Shown here piece after piece: positions 37,201-47,347 of a stretch of DNA of 64,000 bases. Location of the stretch: contig CAJNDS010001147.1 in NCBI GenBank assembly GCA_905221605.1, positions 269,012 through 333,011 on the forward strand. Direction: 5' to 3'. The DNA is from Symbiodinium natans (Eukaryota > Sar > Dinophyceae > Suessiales > Symbiodiniaceae). Each line of letters starts with the position of its first letter. Within the stretch, counting starts at the first letter, position 1. Made by a program: the position numbers and the translations under genes. The notes below the pieces were generated by a model. The model saw only the letters and a program-made list of their open reading frames with translations. It was not told the DNA's origin and searched no databases.

Positions 37201-40200
37201 TTTTTCAGGTTCAGGCTTAGGGTTTCCGCTCTCCCCCCCCCGCTCTGCGGTTCGTGGTGGGCTACGCTTCGGGTTTAGGGCTCAATTTTTGGGTTTGCCC
37301 TTTGTGGGGTTCGGGGGGGGGGGGGTACCAGAGGGGGGATACCCTGCTGGACAAAGCTCGAGAACGCGGAGACACCCCAAATCTGAGCCTGTCGGAGCAC
37401 CAAACCTGAACCAACCCCTAAACCCTAAACCCCCTAAGCTTTCCTCCCCTTAGAACCTTAACAAAAACCAAAATCTTCCAAATATTCCCTTGGGTTGAAC
37501 AGTAAATCAACATACAAAAACAATAATTTTCCTCAGGGTGCCCACTCCCAAGTCCTGGCCTCGGGAGCCCCCCGAGGCCGTAGAAGTTGGTGAAGTAGCG
37601 CAGGCGAAGCAGCTCGGGGCCGCGGAAGAGGAACTGCACCTTCGCGGAGAGGCCGCTCTGCACCTTGGATGGCGGGGCTTAGGGGTTTTTGGGGTTTTTG
37701 GGTGTAGGGTTCAGGGTTTAGGGGTTCAGGGTTTAGGGTTAGGGTTTAAGGGTTTAGGGTTTAGGGTTTAGGGCTTTAGGGTTTTGAGGGGTTTGTTGGG
37801 GATTTAGGGTCGAGGAGGGCTGTTGGGTGGAGAGTAGGTGGCACATCTCCAAGCCACGTCAGGAAACCCAAGCGCAACCCCCACAACCCTCAACCCCAGA
37901 AGCTTCAGGAGTTTCGGGAATGAAGCCCTAAACCCCAAACCCGAACCAACCCTAAACCCTAAACCCCAAACCCTAAACCCTAAATCTTAGACCCTAAACC
38001 CTAAGCCGAGGCACCAAGGTACAGAAGATGAGGGCGACCAGGACCACCTCCAGCAGTCCCTCGAGGGAGGCCACCGGCCAGCCTTTAAGGCGGAGAGTTG
38101 AGGGTTGAGGGTTTAGGGTTTTGGGTTTGGGGTTTAGGGTTTGGGGTTGAGGGTTTAGGGTTGAGTGTTTGGGGTTTAGGTTTTAAACTTTAGGGTTTGG
38201 GGTGCAGGGCTTGGGGATGTGAGTTTGGGGGGGCTCAGGGTCTGTTCGGGGGGGGTTGCTCTCAAGGGGCTGCCCCTAAACCCTAAACCCTGAACCCTAA
38301 ACCCTAAACCCTAAACCCTAAACCCTAAATGAACCCCTGAGCCCTTCTATCAAACGAGCTGCGCCCCAGCAACCAGGGAGCTACTTCCCGCACCCGAAAA
38401 CTCAACTTCGGCCCGGACCCTCAACCTTAAAGCCCAAACCTATGAAGCTCAAAGTTTTTCCTGTTTAAGGAGTTTTCTTGGGGTTCTGGGGGTTCAGCAC
38501 ATGCCCAGGACCCCCCAAACATCTGAATAAGAAGAGCTCAGGGTCCAAGACCCTCATGCCCAAAGACACCCAAGAACCCCAAACTCCCCAGAATCCCCAG
38601 AATCCCTAAACCCTGAACCCTGGAAGCCCCCAGGCCCCAAACCCTACAGATCCCCCCAGGCCCTCAAGCCTCAAGCCTCAACCCTAAACTCTAAACCCCA
38701 AACCCTAAATCCTAAACCCTAAAACCCTAAACCCTAATCCCTACCACAATGGCTCCCAGGCGCGGGATCTCACGCAGCCGCCACTCATCCGCCAAATCTT
38801 TGGCAGGCTCAGCGTCCAGAAGATGATCCGTACCCTCAGCTCTTCGGAGTTTCCCATGTCCGGGAGGGTTTAGGGTTTACGGTTTAGGGTTTAGGGTTCA
38901 GGGTTTAGGGTTTAGGGTTTAGGGTTTAGGCCTTAGGCCTTCGGCTTTAGGCTTTAGGCTTTAGGCTTTAGGCTTTAGGGTTTAGGGTTTAGGGTTTAGG
39001 GTTTAGGGTTTAGGGTTTAGGGTTTAGGGTTTAGGGTTTAGGGTTTAGGGTTTAGGGTTTAGGGTTTAGGTAGGGTTCAGGGTTTAGGGTTTAGGGCTTA
39101 GGGCTTAGGGCTGAGGGTGACTCTGCAAGGGGGGGAGGCCGCCTGCATCTGCCTGCAAAAGGGCCCGAATCCTAAACCCCGAGCTCTGAACCCAATCCCG
39201 CCACCCCGAAACCTTGAACCCCAAGCCTGACAGCCTGAAACCCCTAAGGGCCGCAAGGGCCCCGAACCCAACTAAACCCTAACCCTAAACCCTAAACCCT
39301 AAACCCTAAACCCTAAACCCTAAAACCCTAAAACCCTAAACCCTAAACGGTTCCAGGCCCAGGATCAGATCAAAGGCCCAGGGCTCTTGCACCTTGAAAG
39401 CCAGCAGCGGGATGGAGACGCAATCCTTTCAAGTTCAGTTCGGGTTTAGGGTATTTAGGGTTTAGGGTTTAGGGATTAGGGTTTAGGGTTTAGGGTTTAG
39501 GGTTTAGGGTTTAGGGTTTAGGGTTTAGGGTTTAGGGTTTAGGGTTTAGGGTTTTGGGCTCAGGGCTCGGGGTTCGGAGGGTGCGGAGCTTGAAGACTTC
39601 GCAGGTTTAGGCGCGTGCCTCAAGATTGCTTGCGGGTGGCTTCCTTGGGGAGAAGGAAGGAAGGCCCTCAATACCCCCTGAACTCCTACCCCAAGACAAC
39701 CCCAGAGCCGCAGCCTCAACCCTCCACCCCTAAAGCATGACAACCCTCTACCCTGACAACCCTGAACCCTGAACCCTAAACCCTAAACCCTAAACCCTAA
39801 ACCCTAAACCCTAAACCCTGAACCCTGAACCCTAAGCCCCTAAGATCGCTTGCCAGGGCTTCGAAGAAGATGAGCCCGGCTGCAGCCAGGGTCCACAGCA
39901 GCCGCCAGTCCGGCAACCACCCCGCCGGCTGTCGCCTAACCGCTACCCTCAAAAGAGCCGGCTCAAGATTTGGGGAGTTGGGGTTTGGGGTTGAGGGTTT
40001 GGGGTTTAAGGTTTTTGGGCTCAGGTGAGGGTTTCGGGCTTGAGGGTTGCGGACTGAGGGCTTTGAAGTGTTTTGGGGGTGTGTTTACGTACGAGTAGGG
40101 TGTTTTTTTGCACTACCAGACACAAGCATACAAAGCGCGGCTCCTAAGGAGGGCCGCAGGCGCAGCTTCTGCACGATCGGGAGCATGGTGGAGTGCGTGG

Positions 40201-40986
40201 CGGCCTGGGAGCTGCTGTGGGGAGTTTGCGAGAGCAAGGGACCCCTAATATTTTGACCCCCAAAAAGTAGGATTCCCTTATAGTAAGGACCCCAAGAGGG
40301 TACCTCGATTTTCGTAAAGCCTCTTGTTGCTTTTCGTAAGGTTTAAAGATGCCTTTAAGGGTGCAGAGGGTCGAATAAGTAAGGGCTCTCGGGCTTGGGC
40401 CCAAGCATGTTCAAGCAGTTAGGGGGTTTGGGGATTTAGCCGCTTGAGCCCTACAGGCTTTACCCCTTCAGGCAGCCTGCGAGGGGATCTTGCTCAGCCG
40501 CACGGACAGCTGCTCCTTCTGCCTCTTGGCCCAGGCGGGGTGAAGCTGGAAGCAGGCGTCGCCATGTTCCAGGCGAGTGCGCTCGGTGCGCTCGGAGGTC
40601 AAGTTCTCGTCACTCGGCGTGATCTGCCGGCTCTGGTGCGACGCCTGGGACGCGAAGGACAGCTTGGACAGCTGTGGGTTGAGCTTCGGCTTCTTCCCCT
40701 TTGGGGTCTCCACTTGCACCGCTGAAGGAGGGCTTGGGACCTCGTCCGAGACAGGGGGGATGCCGGGGAGGTTGATGTTGGGCAGCGAGGACCTCCGCAC
40801 GCCCACCCCAGGCAAGGTCAGCTGCTGTGACCGCTGGGAGTGAAAGGAGCTCCTCCGCGCCTCTCCCTCGGCTTTCTCGGCTTTCTCGGCTTTCCGGCCC
40901 TCTCCCTCGGCTTTCTCTTGGGCTGCGAGCAATCCGTGGATCAGCTGCTCAATCTGGTGCATAACCAGCTTGACGCCCTCCTCCAT
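28695..40986 (-). CDS. Voltage-gated / CNBD-type cation channel, highly split gene
   Basis: Approximate exons: 40986-40470, 40214-40150, 39932-39845, 39436-39345, 38860-38745, 38092-38010, 37677-37535, 35897-35812, 35625-35545, 35275-35222, 35118-35010, 34622-34540, 34316-34205, 33590-33520, 32940-32800, 32365-32210, 32105-32020, 29080-28990, 28880-28695. Exon 1 starts at a Met (MEEGVKLVMHQIEQ) and ends with FQLHPAW, typical of protist KCNH-like channels. Then S1 (WRLLWTLAAAGLIFFEALAS), DCVSIPLLAF, S5 (MIGVHLLTCAWFAAG), the stretch SLAQIQEWAISRIPP, the S6 end (SMFTSIVTNDMSD), a linker (LLPDLLHGQLCCEAL), a nucleotide-binding-domain end (CEPCLWTEWRYLG) and ARLFLNALNEM. The selectivity filter could not be read, so ion preference is open. 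Exons between 31.7 and 29.4 kb are uncertain. Introns are packed with telomere-like arrays and inverted-repeat elements. Confidence 0.72.
29356..29660. repeat. Homopolymer C and G runs
   Basis: A C run then A run at 29357-29388 and an 18-residue G run at 29641-29658, with G-rich irregular sequence to about 29800, in channel introns. Confidence 0.85.
31130..31214. repeat. 85-bp poly-C tract
   Basis: An uninterrupted run of about 85 C (one A just after). It creates long artificial poly-Pro and poly-Gly frames. It lies in a channel intron. Confidence 0.95.
31452..31518. repeat. Short GGTTGCCAAGGG tandem repeat
   Basis: Five to six copies of a 12-bp unit. Confidence 0.85.
31700..31772. repeat. 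CCCTAAA array
   Basis: About 10 units in a channel intron. Confidence 0.95.
31959..32012. repeat. CCCTAAA array
   Basis: About 7 units, close to the exon at 32105-32020. Confidence 0.95.
32128..32195. repeat. 10-bp variant array TTTAGGGATG
   Basis: Four copies of a 10-bp derivative of the telomere-like unit, flanked by ordinary units. The same variant occurs at 42685-42765. Confidence 0.88.
32355..32443. mobile_element. Family G element with perfect 15-bp inverted ends
   Basis: CTGGTTCTTAGTAGG at 32355-32369 is a perfect inverted match to 32429-32443. The 89-bp element overlaps the 5' end of the exon starting near 32365, so one end probably supplies the acceptor region. Confidence 0.85.
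32468..32592. repeat. TTTAGGG array
   Basis: About 17 units, channel intron. Confidence 0.96.
32675..32788. repeat. TTTAGGG array
   Basis: About 16 perfect units, channel intron. Confidence 0.96.
32945..33060. repeat. TTTAGGG array with TTCAGGG variants
   Basis: About 15 units, some TTTCGGG and TTGAGGG. Confidence 0.9.
33193..33335. repeat. TTTAGGG array with variants
   Basis: About 19 units including TTCAGGG and TTTGGGG. Confidence 0.93.
33593..33720. repeat. 8-bp variant array TTTAGGGA then TTTAGGG
   Basis: About 11 perfect 8-bp units followed by about 5 ordinary 7-bp units, beside the exon at 33590-33520. Confidence 0.95.
34157..34512. repeat. CCCTAAA arrays around a channel exon
   Basis: A short tract at 34157-34200 and a longer one at 34390-34512 (about 17 units, three CCCTAAG) lie on either side of the exon at 34316-34205. 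Confidence 0.93.
34625..34775. repeat. TTTGGGGG array grading into TTTAGGG
   Basis: About 12 copies of an 8-bp TTTGGGGG or CTTGGGGG unit pass into TTCAGGG and TTTAGGG units. Confidence 0.9.
35299..35395. mobile_element. Family F-like element in channel intron
   Basis: GGGAGGTTCCCCCGTATACTA at the left and AAGCATCCCAACCTC at the right resemble family F ends; GATTAAGGACT near the right end is shared with 9370-9380. Confidence 0.55.
35723..35795. repeat. CCCCAAA/CCCTAAA array
   Basis: About 10 units with CCCCAAA variants. Confidence 0.92.
35893..36090. repeat. TTTAGGG array with GCTTAGGG blocks
   Basis: About 28 units abutting the exon at 35897-35812; GGCTTAGG variants occur in two groups of two to three. 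Confidence 0.96.
36485..36556. mobile_element. Family E element with 16-bp inverted ends
   Basis: TACTTGGAGGTTCATG at the left is mirrored, with one mismatch, at 36541-36556. The interior is mostly a G run of about 22. Confidence 0.8.
36557..36657. mobile_element. Family B element adjoining family E element
   Basis: AGGGTTTCCGAAATTACGGG opens and CTCGTAAACTCCC closes; the core ATCCTGCTATTTGG matches the family. It starts at the very end of the family E unit, so one was inserted beside the other. Confidence 0.72.
36897..37000. mobile_element. Family D inverted-repeat element, opposite orientation
   Basis: The 104-bp element runs TGGGTGGTTGTCAAAAT...AATTTTGACAACTACCCA. Its interior matches the copy at 20934-21036 as reverse complement (GGGTACCCC, AATACGGCACC). 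Confidence 0.88.
37437..37535. mobile_element. Family A intron element, copy 3
   Basis: It shares CTCCCCTTAGAACCTTAA and the TATTCCCTTGGGTT and AACATACAAAAAC segments with 2397-2518. It begins, on the minus strand, directly at the end of the channel exon 37677-37535. Confidence 0.75.
37680..38340. repeat. Group of telomere-like tracts around a channel exon
   Basis: TTTAGGG-type at 37680-37790, CCCTAAA-type at 37925-38010, TTTAGGG/TTTGGGG at 38098-38200 and CCCTAAA at 38272-38332. The exon at 38092-38010 is sandwiched between a CCCTAAA and a TTGAGGG/TTTAGGG tract. Confidence 0.9.
38660..39120. repeat. CCCTAAA tract, exon, then long TTTAGGG array
   Basis: 38660-38745 is CCCTAAA-type; 38865-39120 is TTTAGGG with an inserted block of TTTAGGC units (five to six copies around 38930-38978). 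Confidence 0.93.
39270..39570. repeat. CCCTAAA array, exon, TTTAGGG array
   Basis: About 10 CCCTAAA units at 39270-39345, then the exon 39436-39345, then about 17 TTTAGGG units at 39440-39570. Confidence 0.94.
39760..39840. repeat. CCCTAAA/CCCTGAA array
   Basis: About 11 units ending at the S1 exon. Confidence 0.94.
40219..40323 (-). mobile_element. Family B element forming an intron 3' end
   Basis: GGGGAGTTTGCGAGA at the left and TTTTCGTAAAGCCTC at the right are imperfect inverted repeats. On the minus strand the element's last bases, GCAAACTCCCCACAG, are the acceptor of the channel exon starting at 40214. Confidence 0.78.
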
Positions 40987-41039
40987 GGCTCCCCCCGCAG
41001 CCCGCAGCTCCGGACAGGGGGCTGAAAGCAAAAACTGCA

Positions 41040-42240
41040 GCGGCGGACTGAGGCTTCACCAAGTGATGCCTACTGATAATTACTCTTTACCCAGCTTGAT
41101 GCGGTGGAGCTCTCCGCTTGAAGCCTGCAGAGAAAGAGAGAGAGAGAGAGAGAGAGCGAAAAAAAAACAAAAAGATAGATAAATGAAAAACACAATGTGA
41201 AAAAAAAGGGGTTGGCGCTTAGCTGACCAAAGCCACGTTCTTGAACTCCAAAGGCTTTTTGGCCCCTTGAATTTTCGAAACCTGCACTTAAAAACCCACG
41301 AGCCCCAAAAACCAAAGAGATGAGGAGATCTTCCAAAGAATCTGGTGATGACAGGCTTTGGCAAGGCGCGTAGATCCAGGCAGATTTGATCCATCGTGTA
41401 TTCTGACGAAACCTGCCTGATCTAGCAGGAGCAGCAACAGCCCAAACCCTAAAATCATGTGGGGGTTTCCGAAATCAGGGGTACCTTATTGGGGTCCTTA
41501 CTTTAAGGGAAGCCGACTATTTGGGGTCCATATTTAGGGGCCCCTTCTTTTCGCAAACCCCCTCCCCTTTCCACGAGCAGCAGAGAGGAGACGCCTTTCT
41601 CGGCCTAGCGGCGCGTTTTGGGACTTGTCAGAACGTCCACCTCTCCTGAGTTTGACCGGGGGCCTTGAAATTTGCCCCACTTTGGTCATGCTATACAAAG
41701 TTCCTCTTTGACGCCAACTAGCGTTGACGGCCATGTCTTGTCAAGTCCGGGCAACTTGAGTACAAGTTTAAGCTCAGCAGCTGAAAGGGGGCACGGGGCA
41801 AAAAAGAAATCCGCACACGTACAAAACCCCGTAAACCGCAGGATAAGAGACGTCTGGCACCGAGCTTGGAACAATCAAGCTAAAGCGGTTTTCGCCGAGC
41901 AGTGCTTGGACCGTAACTCTTCGAGCTCGACCCTCACAAGACTTTCGAAGCCATCGATGGCAGCTCCGAGGGACTTCTCGATCCTGGCCTGCGCCTGCAA
42001 AGCGAGTAGGGGCACTCTCCAACTTTTGAGTGTGCATATCCGCCGCCCACCCACACCCCACCCCACCCCCAACAATCACACGCAGACGGAGGCGCACAGA
42101 AGCCACATGGATCCCACATGTGCACTAGTGTCGTGTGGTCTGTCTCAGCCTTCATTAACGTGCTACCCGACCTCCTCAGGCATGCCCCTAACGCCTCACT
42201 CAATCCCTACTTACCGTCGGCAGTCTCCCCTTGCAAAGAA
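41040..42240. other. Upstream of channel; a possible exon and a family B element
   Basis: A (GA)n tract lies at 41130-41155. A minus-strand stretch at 42006-41885 (QARIEKSLGAAIDGFESLVR) is protein-like and helical and may be an exon of another gene; no family recognised. Confidence 0.45.
41461..41562. mobile_element. Family B element, best copy
   Basis: GGGGGTTTCCGAAAT at the left and TTTTCGCAAACCCCC at the right are inverted repeats. The core reads TTGGGGTCCTTACTTTAAGG then GCCGACTATTTGGGGTCC. Confidence 0.8.
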
Positions 42241-42241
42241 A

Positions 42242-42360
42242 GGCCCCTAAACCCTAAACCCTAAACCCTAAACCCTAAACCCTAAACCCTAAACCCTAAA
42301 CCCTAAACCCTAAACCCTAAACCCTAAACCCTAAACCCTAAACCCTAAACCCTAAACCCT
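42242..42360. repeat. CCCTAAA array
   Basis: About 17 perfect units. Confidence 0.97.
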
Positions 42361-42487
42361 ATGCCCGACCTAGCTGGTCGGATGTCAGCTACTTGCGAGC
42401 GACGTATGCCACAGGCCCGGATGCAAACTGACCCATCTGGTTGAACCTCATTCTCACACAGCGATACAAAAACCCACGCAGCATGTA

Positions 42488-42810
42488 AAGCCTAAACCCT
42501 AAACCCTAACCCTAAACCCTAAACCCTCAACCCTCAACCCTAAACCCTAAACCGGCACTTCATGTCCAGGAGCCGCCACCCATATTTTGCATGCAGAAAA
42601 GCCCTCAACACTCGGTAAGCCTTCGGCCTTGAGACATCAGCCAAGGGTTGAGGGTTTAGAGTTTTGGGTTTCGGGTTTAGGGTTTAGGGATGTTTAGGGT
42701 TTCAGGGTTTAGGGTTTAGGGATGTTTAGGGTTCAGGGTTTAGGGTTTAGGGATGTTTAGGGATGTTTAGGGTTTAGGGTTTTGGGTTTAGGGATTCGGG
42801 TTTAGGGCTT
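42488..42810. repeat. CCCTAAA tract then variant TTTAGGG tract
   Basis: CCCTAAA/CCCTCAA units at 42488-42555; then TTTAGGG with the 10-bp TTTAGGGATG variant at 42650-42810. Confidence 0.92.
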
Positions 42811-42896
42811 TCTTCCTTCCGACCCTTGGCGCCTCTCGGAGGTCATTGGCTTGGGGAGGGCCGCAGCACAGCAGCCTTACAAACCAGAGAGTTGGC

Positions 42897-43100
42897 AGGG
42901 TTTAGAGTTTAGGTTGAAGGGTTTAGGGTTTAGGGTTTAGGGTTTAGGGTTTAGGGTTTAGGGTATAGGGTTTAGGGTTTAGGGTTTAGGGTTTAGGGTT
43001 TAGGGTTTAGGGTTTAGGGTTTAGGGTTTAGGGTTTAGGGTTTAGGGTTTAGGGTTTAGGGTTTAGGGTTTAGGGTTTAGGGTTTAGGGTTTAGGGTTTC
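42897..43100. repeat. Long TTTAGGG array
   Basis: About 28 units, nearly perfect, one TATAGGG. Confidence 0.97.
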
Positions 43101-43376
43101 GCGCCTTTTCCCGGGTTGGGTATTGAATTTACGGGGGCGGGTGAGACGTCCGTGCTAGTGTAGTTCTTGCGGTGGACGGCATGCTTGCTGCAAAGGCGGA
43201 TCTTCGGCCCGCTTATTGCAGGCCGACCAACAAACACCCACCCCGCGCCGTTCATGAGGCGGCCCAACCACCCAAACCTATTCCTTTTAGGGTTTAGGGC
43301 CTAAACTTTAACATATACATATATCTTTATAAGAGGATGGAATATTCCCCTTAAACGCTTTTTGTTGGAAAAATGG

Positions 43377-44100
43377 AGGGGCGCCCAAAACCATCGAATT
43401 AATCGCATTTTTAATTACGGGTCCGGCAAATCCTGGGTTTCTGGCTTTTCGGGAGTCTTTTTGAAGCCGTTGGTGGCTTTTAAAGCCTTTTGGTAGCCCT
43501 TGAGGGCTTTTTGGGGCTTTCCTGGCCCTTTTGGGGATAAAATGGATGGGCGCCCAAAACCATCGATTTCAGTATTAAAAACAGCATTTTTAATAGCGGG
43601 TCTGGCAAATCCTGGGCTTCTGGCTTTTTGGGAGGCTTTTTTGAAGGCAAACTTTCCATTTCAAGTGGGGTCGGAGTTTGAGGCAAGGGGGGGTCTCCAA
43701 AGACTATTTTGCCTTCAAAATTGAAAAATGCGACCCCCCCTTGACCAAAACTAGGCTGTGAAAAGGTCGCGGGGGCGGCCCTTCATCAGAATTGAGGGTT
43801 AAAAACCCTGAAATATCCTGAAAAACATTGAAAAACCTTGAAAAACACTGAAAAACTCTGAAAAACCTTGAAAAACCGTGAAAAACTTGAATTCTGAAAC
43901 CGGTGAAGGCTCGGTTTGGTCGAAAATCCAGAAAACCAGAGCCCGCCCAGAACCGTCGATTTCAGTACTAAAAAATCGCATTTTTAGCTGGGACCTGCGC
44001 CGATCCTGGGGTCCCCCTTCATTTGGTCTGTTTTTGGAAGCAAACTTTCCCTTTCAAGGGGGGTCGGAGTTTGAGGCAAGGGGGGGTCTCCATTGACCAA
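43377..44100. repeat. Dispersed repeat family, three tandem-like copies
   Basis: GGGCGCCCAAAACCATCGA, then ATCGCATTTTTAAT, then GGCAAATCCTGGG recurs at 43377, 43547 and, with CGCCCAGAACCGTCGAT, at 43945; the last two continue into a shared GGGGTCGGAGTTTGAGGCAA block. A fourth partial copy is at 44893-44945. Between copies, 43803-43890 is a TTGAAAAACC-type tandem repeat. Confidence 0.85.
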
Positions 44101-44515
44101 AATTAGGCGTTGAAAAGCGCGCGGGGCCTGTCAGGCCTTTTTCGGGGTTTCTTGAAGCCTGTTGGGGCTTGCAAAGCCATTTGGATGCTTTTTGACGCTT
44201 TCTAAGCGTTTTTCAAGCCCTCAGGAGCCTTTTGGAGGCTTTTCTAAGCTTCCTGGGACCTGCCCAAAAAAAGCACGTCCAGAAGCTCCGGCTTAGGGTT
44301 TAGGGTAATATTTATAATTATAGTATTGTTGGCGTACGCCAAGGGACAGGCCTACTGTCCCTAATGAGAACAGCTACACGCTTGTGGTGCCACGCACGGG
44401 CTATTTGTTATGTTCCGTGGTATGCATCATTACCAATTTGGGACAGCAGGTCGCAAAAGTAGCGAGGGGCGCTTTGGCCGCCGCCGCCTGTGGGGCGGCG
44501 GCGCTTTGGCCGCAG
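44100..44515. other. Gene-free; GC-rich palindrome
   Basis: At about 44469-44515 the sequence GGCGCTTTGGCCGCCGCCGC is followed by a mirrored GCGGCGGCGCTTTGGCC, a potential stem abutting the next telomere-like array. Confidence 0.6.
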
Positions 44516-44672
44516 TTTAGGGTTTAGGGTTTAGGGTTTAGGGTTTAGGGTTTAGGGTTTAGGGTTTAGGGTTTAGGGTTTAGGGTTTAGGGTTTAGGGT
44601 TTAGGGTTTAGGGTTTAGGGTTTAGGGTTTAGGGCTTAGGGTTTAGGGTTTAGGGTTTAGGGTTTAGGGTGT
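44515..44672. repeat. TTTAGGG array
   Basis: About 22 units, starting at the GC palindrome. Confidence 0.97.
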
Positions 44673-45109
44673 GTAGAAGGGAAGCTCGCTGGTGCTAAAA
44701 GCACCCGAGCCGCTCGCTTGCGTTAGCATGTAGTCCCACCCCAACCACCCAAACTATTCTCATTTAGGGTTTAGGGTTCACCCCCCAAACCCCCCTCAAG
44801 GAGGGTTTTCTTGCTTTTTACAGAGAAAGAGCAGGGTGGGGCCTCCCGAGCTTTGTGGAGCCTGTCAGTGGCTCGTAGGCTTCTTGGAGCTTTCGGGTGC
44901 CCAAAACCATCGATTTACGGGTCTGGGCGCCCCAGGCCAGCAAAACGCTAGGGGGAAGCAAGGGGCCTTCCGCGCCTTCACGGCCGAAAAAGGACCAAAA
45001 AAACGGTCCGGGAGGCTTGACCCTCCCTCACCGTTCTGTGAAGACGCTCGGTCGGGGACCTCGGTCGAAGCCTCGAGCGCCCATGCATATGGACAGCGGC
45101 GCTCTCGGC

Positions 45110-45315
45110 AGTTTAGGGTTTAGGGTTTTGGGTTTAGGGTTTAGGGTTTAGGGTTTAGGGTTTAGGGTTTAGGGTTAGGATTTGTGGTAAGGTCTTGACG
45201 TAAACTCAAAACCATGATCCAGCAATCCAGTAAGACGGCTTTCAGTTCGTATCTGTGGCTTTGGCATTTTCCTGTGGGTTGCGGCGGTTAACCCTAAACC
45301 CTAAACCCTAAACCG
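45110..45315. repeat. TTTAGGG array and short CCCTAAA tract
   Basis: About 9 units at 45110-45175 and about 4 CCCTAAA units at 45288-45315. Confidence 0.93.
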
Positions 45316-45449
45316 CTGGACCCGGCTTTGGGAAGGAAAGAGAGCATCGCCTCGTCAACTCTTTTGAACTTGCTTAGGCCTTCAGAGGCCCATTCTTTGA
45401 GTTTGCAATTCCACAAGGCCCCGAGCATGACAAAGACCACAACACCTAC

Positions 45450-45650
45450 GGGTTTAGGGTTTAGTGTTTAGGGTTTAGGGTTTAGGGCTTAGGGCTTAGG
45501 GCTTAGGGCATAGGGTTTAGGGTTTAGGGTTTAGGGTTTAGGGTTTAGGGTTTAGGATTTAGGGTTTAGGGTTTAGGGTTTAGGGTTTAGGGTTTAGGGT
45601 TTAGGGTTTAGGGTTTAGGGTTTAGGGTTTAGGGTTTAGGGTTTAGGGAA
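45450..45650. repeat. TTTAGGG array
   Basis: About 28 units with a GCTTAGGG group near the start. Confidence 0.96.
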
Positions 45651-45800
45651 CATGAATTTGGATTCTATAACCCGCATGGAACCTTGTGGCGGTGCAGCAG
45701 CATGGTGGCCTGGCGCGCGCTGAGCTGTTCGAGTCTACGTCTCGGATGGTTCGAGGTTTTGGCTGGAATCCTAGCTGGTGCTTAGGACAACACACCCAAC

Positions 45801-45894
45801 TTGGGATGTGTCCCCTTAGACTAGCAGACCTTAATTAATGGGGATTAAAGTCGCGGGTACTAGAATCCCTATTAAGGACGGGGGAACATCCCAA
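45801..45894. mobile_element. Family F inverted-repeat element
   Basis: TTGGGATGTGTCCCC at the left is mirrored by GGGGGAACATCCCAA at the right; the interior CCTTAATTAATGGGGATTA is shared in pattern with 9350-9380. Confidence 0.78.
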
Positions 45895-45899
45895 CACCC

Positions 45900-47340
45900 A
45901 ACTCCGATTCTGAGCAAACAAACCTGTGGTGCCAACTCTGGCGACGCCCACATGCACGAATCACTTTTCTAGACTCCTGTCAATCACCCTCCAAAAAGCG
46001 AGAACTTTCTTGAATATACAGCCTTTGCACAAACAAGCAGATCGGAGCAACAACTGGTGCGACGCAGCCGCAAAGCTGGCTCATGAAGGGTACTCACAAC
46101 TCTAAAGTCCGTAAGCTTCTGACCATGAAACAACTGCACGTGTCCTTGCGTTCCTTTGCATTGCTCGGGTCGCTTGATTTTAGCATTGTTGAGGCACATG
46201 CAGTATCAATACAGAGTATAGCCTGGAGTACAGTCACAAAAAACATGGTCTAGAATCATACACGAAATGAACACAATCACATGACAAAAACACAGTGTGT
46301 TGTATCATCGTAGCGGGGCGTCCAGCCTTCCCACGAAGGTGGACGCAGGATGAATGATCTTGTATAGTATGCCACCAGTATGGAAGAGCTACTATACAGA
46401 TTGCTAGAAAGCGTCTGCTCCTACTTCGGAGGGCGGGCGCTAAAGCACAAACCTAAGAATGCTTGGAAGGAAAAGCCTCATGGAACCCCAAGTGGACATG
46501 GCCAAGGTGTGTGTGTGTGTGTGTGTGTGTAACCCGGGGGCGCAGCGGAAAAGGGCCAGCGTGTGTTCAAGAGTGCTCAACTGTGTACCTCAGCTGCACA
46601 AGGACATTGTGCGACATCATCGAGCTGAACGCACGGAAGTCTACGAGATCCGGATTATGCAACAAGCTCGTCTCACAGAGATGCCAGGTTGGCAGAGTAG
46701 AGCAAACGGCACATTCGACAATTTTTCATCCGTCTGACGATGCAGGTCGAAAGGCTGCAAGATGCTGCAAGTATCGCAAGAAGCAGGTTCAGACTCGACA
46801 AGTAGTTCTATAAGTAGTTCAATCACCTTTCTGGCCCTCCCTTGCGAGACCTGGTGCGGAACGTCAATTTTGCTACCTCGACTGTCCGCACGGAACCATA
46901 TATACATGGTGAAAGCATCGAAGCTCTGGCAGTGCAAACAGTGTAGCTGGCACATGGCGGCACCGCAGCAGCTGCACCGACTAACACTACTACCACGGCA
47001 TGCCCTTATATGATCTTCCCGTACCACGGCATGCCCTTATATGATCTTCCCGTTGCACTCCCACCCACTGCACGTCCAAGACGTCTGTGACAGGCCACTG
47101 GTTGGGCAGTTTGCTTCCAGCTGGAGGTACTTTCGCACACACCTCCAGCTGAACGACTTATGGAGCGATATGGAGCGACTTCAGCACCCAGCTTTGCGCA
47201 AACAGAGCACTACTTGAGCTCACGCCTATAGCTCTAAGCTTGGAATGTTCTGACAAGATGCACCAAATGCACCACACTGGGAAGAAGTCGACAGTTGGGT
47301 CATGCTACTCGGAAGCAGGCCCGAAGGCTCCAGGGCTCCA
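45900..47340. other. Gene-free; small repeats
   Basis: (GT)n at 46507-46531 and a 32-bp block beginning TACCACGGCATGCCCTTATA duplicated in tandem at about 46990-47052. No coding signal recognised. Confidence 0.5.
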
Positions 47341-47347
47341 GGGCCCT

